NCBI GenBank assembly: GCA_030619405.1
Contig: JAUXBK010000193.1
Span: 1-5,183, forward strand
Source of the DNA: Sedimenticola sp.
Lineage (GTDB): Bacteria; Pseudomonadota; Gammaproteobacteria; Chromatiales; Chromatiaceae
Length of the DNA: 5,183 nucleotides
Direction: 5' to 3'
Of this stretch, positions 1-5,010 are shown piece after piece. Position 1 is the stretch's first letter; every line of letters starts with the position of its first letter. The notes below the pieces were generated by a model. It was given only the letters and a program-made list of their open reading frames with translations, was not told the DNA's origin and did no database searches. Both the position numbers and the translations under genes were made by a program.

Positions 1-1318
1 GCCCCGTCACCGGGTCGGCATCGCTGTCCTTGCTCCGATCGGTACCCTGATGGACCTTGGTGAAGGCCACCTCGTTACCGCGCGCGCAGAAGCCGGACTC
101 TGGCTTGACGAACTCGATGCAGTATTGAGTTGGCGTGGCGTCCAGATCCGGAAAACCGTAAAAGCCCCGATCATCCGTCAGCTCAGTTTCCAGTACCTCC
201 TCGTCGCCGGTGCCACAGAGCTCGTCGTCACCCGGATCGAGCAGGTGCACCGTAGCGTTCTCTATACCGGCGTCACACTCGGGACCGATATCGCCCGGAT
301 CGCCGATGATCAAATTCATGTTCGTGTCATCGCAGTCCTGCACACCGTTTCCGTTGAGGTCTTCCCATAGCCGATCGCCGAGAGACGGCCTGACGTCGAA
401 GGTCACGGTCAGGTCGCTGGAGAGCTCGAAGGGGGTATCGAGGTTGGCGACTCCCTTCAGATTCCCGTTCAAGGCGAACTCTACCGGACCGAAGGCGCCC
501 GCCGTGATCGGCGTGACCTTGACATCGTCACCGACACCGGGGTTACCATTGGAGAGGCGGCTGAGACCGGCGTCGAGACTCGCATAGGACACTCCCGAGG
601 CGAAATCGAAACCGTACAGGATGTTGTCGCCGTTCTGCGTGAATATCTTCAAACCTTCCCCCGACCCACCGTTGAAGCCCAGGGTCCAGAAGTGAGCGCC
701 GTCCGTCGCTGTGGCGACAAACTCCTCCTCTTTCGCGTAAGGGCCGACACTCACGTCCTCCGAGGAGGGCGGTGTCGTGTTGGGACCCGTCGTGCCGTCG
801 TCCGGCGATTCAATCTGTTCCGAGGGTGAATCGTCGTCGAAGTCAAACGCCGCGTTGGGGGTGGGGTCCTCGAAGAAGACCACCACTGCCCCGGGGCCCG
901 GAGCGAAACCGGTGGATCCACCCACGCCGCCCGAAAGGTCTGCCGCGAACGCCGGGTCGGGTGCGGCGATAAACCGGTAGATACCGTTGCCAAAAGTTTC
1001 TTTTCCCACTATTTTCAGCTGATATACGCCGCTCCACTCGTTGTTACCGGTATTGCCGCCGACGTTCCCGCCCGCGGAGTTGACGGTATTGATGTTGAAG
1101 TAGCCGCGGATAGAGTCGCCGACGTCGATCTGGCCCTTGACGGAGCTTTCAAGATTGCGATCGATCAGGTACTCTCGGTTCTCGTCGGACCCCTCGTTCT
1201 CGCCGACGTCAAAAAGTGACTTAACGTCGTCGGCAAGCGCGTTGCCGGCGAGTAACAGCCCCATCAGTGGCACCAGCCACGCTGCGGCCCTGCTGATCAG
1301 TTTCGTTCTTTCAAACAT
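1..1318 (-). CDS. Secreted SdrD B-like domain protein, N-terminal part (runs off left edge)
   Basis: An uninterrupted frame starts at the ATG complementary to 1318-1316 and stays open to base 1, giving about 439 codons with no stop. Residues 1-29 are a Sec signal peptide: basic MFERTKLISR, then a hydrophobic core (WLVPLMGLLLAG), then NALA cleaved before DDVKS. Residues 30-150 form a glycine/asparagine-rich beta-type region that I cannot assign to a family (VGDSIRGYFNINTV, GVYQLKIVGKE). An acidic, Pro/Ser/Thr-rich linker covers about 157-190. From about residue 312 comes an SdrD B-like domain: GDRLWEDLNGNGVQD, in which DLNGNGVQD resembles a calcium loop, then ENATVHLLD, TDDRGFYGFPDL, YCIEFVKP and GTDRSKDSDADPVTG. 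Such Ig-like modules occur in large exported surface or matrix proteins, often in tandem, so more copies may follow beyond the edge. A purine run (GGGGGGAA) lies about 10 nt before the ATG. Anchoring mode (PEP-CTERM, T1SS, T9SS or none) cannot be seen. Secretion and domain call are strong; function is unknown. Confidence 0.88.
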   Translation of the reverse strand, partial: MFERTKLISRAAAWLVPLMGLLLAGNALADDVKSLFDVGENEGSDENREYLIDRNLESSVKGQIDVGDSIRGYFNINTVNSAGGNVGGNTGNNEWSGVYQLKIVGKETFGNGIYRFIAAPDPAFAADLSGGVGGSTGFAPGPGAVVVFFEDPTPNAAFDFDDDSPSEQIESPDDGTTGPNTTPPSSEDVSVGPYAKEEEFVATATDGAHFWTLGFNGGSGEGLKIFTQNGDNILYGFDFASGVSYASLDAGLSRLSNGNPGVGDDVKVTPITAGAFGPVEFALNGNLKGVANLDTPFELSSDLTVTFDVRPSLGDRLWEDLNGNGVQDCDDTNMNLIIGDPGDIGPECDAGIENATVHLLDPGDDELCGTGDEEVLETELTDDRGFYGFPDLDATPTQYCIEFVKPESGFCARGNEVAFTKVHQGTDRSKDSDADPVTG

Positions 1319-1410
1319 GTGCTTCGTTCCCCCCTACCTTACAGTCCATGGATAAAAACTCCCTTGCCACTGCCCCTGGAGCGCCATCAAGTCAGGCTAC
1401 ATCCGAACGT

Positions 1411-1438
1411 ATTATATAAACAGCGAGATGAACTTAAA
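1411..1438 (-). promoter_or_regulatory. Candidate sigma70 promoter for the surface-protein gene
   Basis: Read on the minus strand, a perfect TATAAT lies at 1416-1411 and a weak -35 (TTTAAG, 3 of 6 consensus bases) at 1438-1433, 16 bp apart. It would start transcription about 85-90 bp before the ATG at 1318. Only the -10 is good, and the region is AT-rich, so chance is possible. Confidence 0.35.
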
Positions 1439-1510
1439 TACTAGTCAAGAATTAAAGCAACAATCAGACCATAAAAATAATATATAAAGTAATCAGCCAG
1501 TTAAAAAATT

Positions 1511-1585
1511 CCATTGGCCACGCCAACCAGGAAGTGTAAAAAAAGTTGACACTCCGAGCAAAATAGGGTCCGCCCATTGGCCAAT
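1511..1585. repeat. Direct repeat CCATTGGCCA flanking the palindrome
   Basis: The 10-mer CCATTGGCCA occurs at 1511-1520 and again at 1574-1583, 63 bp apart, on either side of the 21-bp palindrome. The second copy extends into a perfect 10-bp palindrome, ATTGGCCAAT (1576-1585). A spacing of 63 bp is about six helical turns, so both boxes would face the same side of the DNA, which fits a looping regulator. No known factor is assigned. Confidence 0.4.
1533..1553. promoter_or_regulatory. Imperfect 9-3-9 palindrome, possible operator
   Basis: The left arm AGTGTAAAA (1533-1541) and right arm GTTGACACT (1545-1553) match as an inverted repeat at 7 of 9 positions around an AAA centre. The right arm contains TTGACA, a perfect -35 hexamer, but no -10 lies 16-18 bp downstream. 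It sits 215 bp from the surface-protein start and 267 bp from tupB, so it could serve either gene. A dimeric regulator site is an inference. Confidence 0.35.
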
Positions 1586-1695
1586 CATCGCGAGTAATGC
1601 ACGACGCCTGGTGCCGGTTGAGATGGAGGTCCAGTGCTATTTTGTTACATTACCCCGAAGGTTGGGCTGAGCTTGTGAAACCCAATCTACAAATA

Positions 1696-1722
1696 TTGCA
1701 ATCCTTGGTCTTACTGTATAAT
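1696..1722 (+). promoter_or_regulatory. Candidate sigma70 promoter for tupB-tupC
   Basis: A perfect TATAAT lies at 1717-1722, directly preceded by TG. The best -35 is TTGCAA (1696-1701, 4 of 6 bases) with a short 15-bp spacer. The leader to the tupB ATG would be about 90 nt. This is the best plus-strand promoter candidate in the gap. Confidence 0.45.
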
Positions 1723-1765
1723 CCGACAAAGTAGAATTAGCTTCCTGTTTCCAAAGAGATTGAAT

Positions 1766-1818
1766 ATGCTCTCCGGCTTGTTATGATTCCGCCCATGCAA
1801 CGTCAACCTTCCAATTGA
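1766..1818 (+). other. Two overlapping mini-ORFs in the tupB leader
   Basis: ATG at 1766 opens a 6-codon frame (MLSGLL, stop TGA 1784-1786) preceded by AAAGAG about 7 nt upstream. Its stop overlaps the ATG at 1783 of a second frame (MIPPMQRQPSN) that ends with TGA at 1816-1818, one base before the tupB ATG at 1820. tupB itself lacks a clear Shine-Dalgarno sequence, so translation could be handed on by re-initiation. Short ORFs arise often by chance, so this is only a suggestion. Confidence 0.22.
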
Positions 1819-1819
1819 A

Positions 1820-2521
1820 ATGGAAAGCCTGGGCACCGCCAGCTATCAGGCGCTGTATCTGCTGGTCACCGGAGACCCGGCCCTCTGGAGCATTATCGGG
1901 ATCTCCTTCAGTGTGTCGCTTCGTGCCATCCTGCTGGCCACCCCGTTTGCACTGATGACCGCGTTTCTGCTCGCTTACGGTAATTTTCCGGGTCGCAGGC
2001 TTCTGATCATCCTGTTCAATACCGCCCTCTCCATTCCCGCTGTCGTGATCGGGCTCACCCTCTATCTGCTCCTCTCACGCGCCGGCCCGATGGGGGATCT
2101 CCGCCTGCTGTTCACTCAGCAGGCCATGATCATCGGCCAGATCCTGCTCTGCTTTCCCATTCTGGTCGCGATGGGGCACTCGGCGCTGCAGGGGGGGGAT
2201 CAACGGGCCTGGGAAACCGCCCGTACCCTCGGGGCCAGCCACGGGCGCGCCATCTTCACCGTGGTGCGGGAGAGCCGCTTCGCACTCACTGCCGCCCTGG
2301 TTGCCGGTTTCGGGCGCATCATCGCGGAGGTAGGCAGTTCCATGATGGTGGGTGGCAACATCCTCAACCATACCCGCAATATCCCCACCGCCATCGCCCT
2401 GGAGACCAGCCGGGGCAGTTTCGCCCAGGGGATCGCCCTCGGCTTCGTGCTGCTGCTGCTCGCCCTCTCCCTCAATATAGCGCTGCTGCAGATACAGGGA
2501 AAAGGCCGGGTGACCCAATGA
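1820..2521 (+). CDS. tupB: Tungstate/molybdate-type ABC transporter permease (TupB-like)
   Basis: This 233-residue inner-membrane permease matches the compact TupB type: short N-terminus, then about five hydrophobic stretches near residues 22-53, 60-86, 100-122, 155-178 and 202-226. The cytoplasmic EAA loop that docks on the ATPase is ETARTLGAS...IFTVVRES (132-152). Family-typical strings are GDPALWSII, LSIPAVVIGLTLYLLLSRAGPMG, ISE-like AEVGSSMMVGGNI and TAIALETSRG. The start at 1820 is the only plausible one: an in-frame TGA lies at 1784 with no ATG, GTG or TTG between, although a ribosome-binding site is not evident. The stop overlaps the tupC start as ATGA, so the two are surely co-translated. 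As for the family, the substrate is probably tungstate; molybdate cannot be excluded from sequence, because the binding protein that sets specificity is absent here. Confidence 0.9.
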   Translation: MESLGTASYQALYLLVTGDPALWSIIGISFSVSLRAILLATPFALMTAFLLAYGNFPGRRLLIILFNTALSIPAVVIGLTLYLLLSRAGPMGDLRLLFTQQAMIIGQILLCFPILVAMGHSALQGGDQRAWETARTLGASHGRAIFTVVRESRFALTAALVAGFGRIIAEVGSSMMVGGNILNHTRNIPTAIALETSRGSFAQGIALGFVLLLLALSLNIALLQIQGKGRVTQ

Positions 2522-3231
2522 GCGGGCGGGATAGATCGGTGTGGCTCAGGCTGAACGCGGTCAGTTTCAACCGCGGGGCGCGCCTGATACTGGACGAGGT
2601 ATCCCTGGCGTTCAGGCCAGCAGAGTTGACGCTGCTGGTGGGGGCGAACGGAAGCGGCAAGAGCACCCTGCTGAAGATCATCAGCGGCCTGTTGAAACCG
2701 GACCAGGCCGTTCTCGAATACCAGGGCCAACAGGCCAGCTGGCGCAAGCTGCGAAGCACCCTGCTGACAGAGACCTGCTACCTCCACCAGAACCCGTATC
2801 TGTTCGACGCCACTGTCTTCGACAACGTCGGCTATGGCCTGAAGGCAATGGGTGTTCCAGGGCCGTTGCGCCGGGAACGAACCACCCTGGCGCTGGAGAC
2901 TACCTCCCTGCAGCACCTGGCCCGGCGCCACAGTAGCGAACTCTCCAGCGGTGAGCGCCAGCGGGCCGCCATCGCCCGCGCCTGGGCACTATCGCCGCGC
3001 CTGATGCTGATGGATGAGCCCCTGGCCAACATGGACCAGTCCGCCCGGCACCAGTGCCGACTGCTGATCCGCCAGCTGCAGGAAAATGGCATGGGGATCA
3101 TCCTGACCAGTCACGAAGGCAGGCACAAGGGGCTGAACATCACCCGGGAAATAAAGCTGGAGGATGGCAGGCTGACCCTGCAGAATCCCCTGCCATCCGG
3201 CAGCACCGTAGTCCCGCTCCGGCTGGTTTGA
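2518..3231 (+). CDS. tupC: ABC transporter ATP-binding protein (TupC-like)
   Basis: This 237-residue ATPase drives the importer with TupB. All cassette motifs are present in order: Walker A GANGSGKST (42-50), Q-loop in LHQNPYLF (Q91), signature LSSGERQR (142-149, a mild variant of LSGGQ), Walker B LMLMDEP (162-168, catalytic Glu167), D-loop LANMDQ and the H-loop His199 in LTSHE. There is no C-terminal TOBE/MOP oxyanion-sensing domain of the ModC kind; about 38 residues follow the H-loop. That short build fits TupC better than ModC. It overlaps tupB by 4 bases (ATGA). No other transporter partner is nearby, so pairing with TupB is firm, while the tungstate assignment rests mainly on the TupB partner and on moeA next door. 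Confidence 0.88.
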   Translation: MSGRDRSVWLRLNAVSFNRGARLILDEVSLAFRPAELTLLVGANGSGKSTLLKIISGLLKPDQAVLEYQGQQASWRKLRSTLLTETCYLHQNPYLFDATVFDNVGYGLKAMGVPGPLRRERTTLALETTSLQHLARRHSSELSSGERQRAAIARAWALSPRLMLMDEPLANMDQSARHQCRLLIRQLQENGMGIILTSHEGRHKGLNITREIKLEDGRLTLQNPLPSGSTVVPLRLV

Positions 3232-3260
3232 TTGAATAGCGACCCATGCTGCTGCGCGAC

Positions 3261-3317
3261 CACAAATCAGAGAATAACAAAATCAATCAGTTACGATTAT
3301 GTTATTCAAAATTTGTG
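3261..3317. repeat. AT-rich imperfect hairpin after tupC
   Basis: CACAAAT (3261-3267) pairs with ATTTGTG (3311-3317), GAATAAC (3272-3278) with GTTATTC (3301-3307) and AATC (3281-3284) with GATT (3295-3298), leaving small internal loops and a 10-nt apical loop. It starts 30 bp after the tupC stop. No T-run follows, so it is a poor intrinsic terminator; it adjoins the next repeat, sharing base 3317. Confidence 0.55.
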
Positions 3318-3352
3318 TAGGATGGGCAAAGGCGCGAAGCGCCGTGCCCATC
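3317..3352 (+). repeat. GTAGGATGGGC palindrome, copy 1
   Basis: A 36-bp REP-like element: GTAGGATGGGCAAAGG, a GCGCGAAGCGC centre, then a complementary-type end GTGCCCATC. It differs at one base from the reverse-oriented copy at 4710-4745 and forms an inverted pair with copy 2 at 3377-3406. Such units are non-coding; translation through this one gives the non-family residues CVGWAKARSAVPI. Confidence 0.8.
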
Positions 3353-3376
3353 ACCGGGGTAGGCAGCGCGGCTTTT

Positions 3377-3406
3377 GATGGGCACGCTTCGCTTTGCCCA
3401 TCCTAC
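3377..3406 (-). repeat. GTAGGATGGGC palindrome, copy 2 (inverted)
   Basis: Read on the minus strand this is GTAGGATGGGCAAAGCG followed by AAGCGTGCCCATC, 30 bp. It is the shorter form of copy 1 (six bases fewer in the centre) and faces it across 24 bp, so the two arms could fold into one long cruciform or RNA hairpin in the tupC-moeA spacer. Confidence 0.8.
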
Positions 3407-3439
3407 GATTCAGAGAATAACAAAATGATAGAGAAACTT

Positions 3440-4705
3440 ATGGAATCCCCTATCCAGAATACCCCCAGCTGCCAGGACCCTGTCGATCACTCCCTCTCCA
3501 TGCCAGAGGCGCTGCGCCTGATCGAACAGCAGACCCGACCCGTCCGGGGGCATGAATCACTGGCCCTGCGCGACGCGCTCGGCCGTACCCTGGCTGAGTC
3601 AGTCATCTCCCCCATGAACGTCCCGGCCCACCGTAATTCGGCTATGGACGGCTACGCCCTGGCGGGCACCGAACTGCCCGATCGGGGGGATCGGGAACTC
3701 CGGGTGGTCGGCACCGCCTATGCCGGCCGACCGTTCCAGGAAACTGTCGGACCTGGTGAGTGTATACGCATCATGACCGGGGCCAAGATGCCGGATGAGA
3801 CGGATACCGTGGTAATCCAGGAGCGGGTGGAGCTGAACGGGGAGAGCATCCGGATCGACTCGGACAACAGGCCCGGCCAGAATCTGCGCCAGGCGGGAGA
3901 GGATATCACCGCAGGCAGCACCCTGCTGGCAGCCGGCCAACCCATCGGCCCTGCCCAGCTGGGCCTGCTCGCTTCTCTCGGCATCCCGGAAGTGGCGGTC
4001 CGGCGGCGGGTACGGGTGGCCTTCTTCTCCAGCGGGGACGAGGTGAAGAGTATCGGTGAACCCCTGGCGGAGGGAGAGATCTACGACAGTAACCGCTTCA
4101 CCCTCTACGGCATGCTCACCCGGCTCGGTGCCGATGTGCTGGATATGGGGGTGGTCCCGGACCGGCAGGAGAGCATCACGAGCGCGCTGCGGGAGGCGGC
4201 AGAGATGGCGGATCTGGTACTCACTTCCGGGGGGGTCTCGGTGGGTGAGGCGGATTACATTGCGGCCGCCCTGCGCGAGGCCGGCCGGATCCACTTCTCA
4301 AAGGTGGCGATCAAACCCGGCCGCCCCCTCACCTTCGGAACTATCGGGGAGAGCCGGTTTTTCGGGCTGCCCGGCAACCCTGTGGCGGTGATGATCACCT
4401 TCCTCCAGTTCGTCCGCCCGGCACTGAAACGGATCCAGGGAGAGGAGAACATATTCACCCCATCGTTCCAGGTGCCCTGCCGCTCATCCCTGCGCAAACT
4501 GCCCGGCAGAACTGAGATTCAGCGGGGCATCCTGGAAGCGGGTGAGAACGGTGAATGGCAGGTCCGGACCACCGGCCGCCAGGGCTCCGGTGTGCTCAGC
4601 TCCATGAGTACGGGCAACTGCTTCATCCTGTTGCCCGACGCCGCCGGTAGCGTGGAACCAGGCGACCTGGTCCAGGTGCAACCGTTCGCCCAGTTTTTCG
4701 ATTAG
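3440..4705 (+). CDS. moeA: Molybdopterin molybdotransferase MoeA
   Basis: MoeA cleaves adenylylated molybdopterin and inserts molybdate (tungstate in some organisms), the last common step of Moco synthesis, in the cytosol. From this start it has 421 residues, close to the 411 of E. coli. Motifs in order: NSAMDGYA (66-73, Asp70 equals E. coli Asp59), GEDI (153-156), FSSGDE (196-201), GEIYDSNR (212-219), SGGVSVGEADY (263-273) in the MogA-like domain, KPGRPLTFG (292-300), GLPGNPV (309-315), and a C-terminal beta domain with GSGVLSSMSTGNCFILLP. The frame stays open upstream to an ATG at 3299, but that extension is translated repeat DNA. I chose 3440 because AGAG lies 6 nt upstream and it is outside the repeat; 3425 (five residues more, straddling the repeat end) and 3500 are alternatives. 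It lies 208 bp after tupC, so it may be co-transcribed, with the repeat block between. Confidence 0.93.
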   Translation: MESPIQNTPSCQDPVDHSLSMPEALRLIEQQTRPVRGHESLALRDALGRTLAESVISPMNVPAHRNSAMDGYALAGTELPDRGDRELRVVGTAYAGRPFQETVGPGECIRIMTGAKMPDETDTVVIQERVELNGESIRIDSDNRPGQNLRQAGEDITAGSTLLAAGQPIGPAQLGLLASLGIPEVAVRRRVRVAFFSSGDEVKSIGEPLAEGEIYDSNRFTLYGMLTRLGADVLDMGVVPDRQESITSALREAAEMADLVLTSGGVSVGEADYIAAALREAGRIHFSKVAIKPGRPLTFGTIGESRFFGLPGNPVAVMITFLQFVRPALKRIQGEENIFTPSFQVPCRSSLRKLPGRTEIQRGILEAGENGEWQVRTTGRQGSGVLSSMSTGNCFILLPDAAGSVEPGDLVQVQPFAQFFD

Positions 4706-4709
4706 CCCC

Positions 4710-4745
4710 GATGGACACGGCGCTTCGCGCCTTTGCCCATCCTAC
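4710..4745 (-). repeat. GTAGGATGGGC palindrome, copy 3
   Basis: On the minus strand these 36 bp match copy 1 (3317-3352) with a single difference (GTGTCCATC for GTGCCCATC). It begins 5 bp after the moeA stop. Its GGCGC/GCGCC stem could slow or end transcription, but no T tract follows. Confidence 0.8.
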
Positions 4746-4802
4746 GCAGCTTCTTCAACCATATCTCAGTGCCTCCGAGAAGGAGGGCAGTCGGGAGCGG
4801 GT

Positions 4803-4822
4803 TTCAAGGTGAGACACCTGAA
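4803..4822. repeat. Small hairpin between moeA and the HIT gene
   Basis: TTCAAGGTG (4803-4811) pairs with CACCTGAA (4815-4822) around AGA, with one bulged A. It is a short structure of unknown role within a run of other palindromes. Confidence 0.35.
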
Positions 4823-4842
4823 GTCCCACCACAACGCCAACA

Positions 4843-4876
4843 AAGGGTCCCCTCTCCCCCTGGGAGAGGGACCCTT
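4843..4876. repeat. GGGTCCC-CTCTCCC palindrome
   Basis: AAGGGTCCCCTCTCCC (4843-4858) pairs with GGGAGAGGGACCCTT (4862-4876): 15 base pairs, one bulged C and a 3-nt loop. It is a very strong stem between convergent genes, so it could act as a two-way transcription barrier, but the T-run of an intrinsic terminator is missing. CCCTCTCC/GGAGAGGG units are frequent dispersed repeats in proteobacteria. Confidence 0.65.
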
Positions 4877-4930
4877 CGTTACGGAGGCGATGGTAACCAC
4901 CGGGCGCTTTGTGCCGAGTGCGGGGTTCCG

Positions 4931-4953
4931 GTGCGCACGGCTGCGCCGCGCAC
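4931..4953. repeat. GTGCGCACGGC palindrome
   Basis: GTGCGCACGGC (4931-4941) pairs with GCCGCGCAC (4945-4953) across TGC, with a 2-nt bulge, and is followed by CCCTACGGGG. It looks like a third family of short dispersed palindrome, different from the GATGGGC type next to it. Confidence 0.5.
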
Positions 4954-4980
4954 ACCCTACGGGGTTACGAGAGAACTTAC

Positions 4981-5010
4981 GTTGGATGGGCAAAGCGCAG
5001 CGTGCCCATC
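4981..5010 (+). repeat. GTAGGATGGGC palindrome, copy 4, at the HIT gene end
   Basis: GTTGGATGGGCAAAGCG then CAGCGTGCCCATC differs at two bases from copy 2 (3377-3406 read in reverse). Similarity to copy 2 continues through CAAAA at the right, so the unit reaches into the HIT gene and supplies its stop codon. Confidence 0.75.

Larger units (their letters stand above)
1319..1819. other. AT-rich divergent intergenic region
   Basis: This 501-bp gap separates the minus-strand surface-protein gene from plus-strand tupB. It is much richer in A+T than its flanks, especially 1405-1510 and 1680-1770. I see no protein of useful length and no tRNA. It holds one candidate promoter in each direction, a 21-bp imperfect palindrome, a repeated CCATTGGCCA box and a small hairpin (GGTTGGG 1660-1666 pairing with CCCAATC 1681-1687, one G-U pair, no T tract). 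I looked for the conserved core of the Moco/Tuco riboswitch before tupB and did not recognise it. Confidence 0.7.
3267..3426. repeat. 17-bp direct repeat bracketing the tupC-moeA repeat block
   Basis: TCAGAGAATAACAAAAT occurs exactly at 3267-3283 and again at 3410-3426, enclosing 126 bp that contain most of the hairpin and both palindrome copies. Read the other way, the GTTATTC at 3301-3307 also mirrors the GAATAAC of the right copy (3415-3421), so the palindrome pair has an outer inverted repeat as well. This could be a duplicated insertion target or the repeated terminus of one composite element. Confidence 0.65.

Noticed and set aside
50..1355. Plus-strand frames opposite the surface-protein gene
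   Set aside because: They are short, start and stop at random, and read as low-complexity Arg/Ser/Pro strings, whereas the minus strand has one open frame with a signal peptide and a recognisable domain.
1404..1425. ModE-like site around CGTATTATATAAACAGCG
   Set aside because: It resembles one CGTTATATA half-site with an extra base, lacks a good second half, and is about 400 bp from tupB in AT-rich DNA.
1501..1620. Sigma54 promoter in the divergent gap
   Set aside because: Several GG-rich sites were examined on both strands, but none has GG and GC separated by 10 bp.
1723..1819. Moco/Tuco riboswitch before tupB
   Set aside because: Expected from the gene content, but the leader shows no recognisable conserved core or extended stems; a covariance search would be needed to exclude a divergent form.
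2075..2931. Minus-strand frames up to 243 codons opposite tupB and tupC
   Set aside because: They lie opposite two certain ABC transporter genes in a GC-rich region, cross their boundary, and show no family motif.
3317..3406. CRISPR-like or intrinsic terminator reading of the palindrome pair
   Set aside because: The two units are inverted and of different length, with no regular spacers, and no T tract follows, so neither interpretation fits.
3599..4294. 231-codon minus-strand frame inside moeA
   Set aside because: It is the antisense shadow of moeA, which carries every MoeA motif; the His/Arg/Gly-rich translation matches nothing recognisable.
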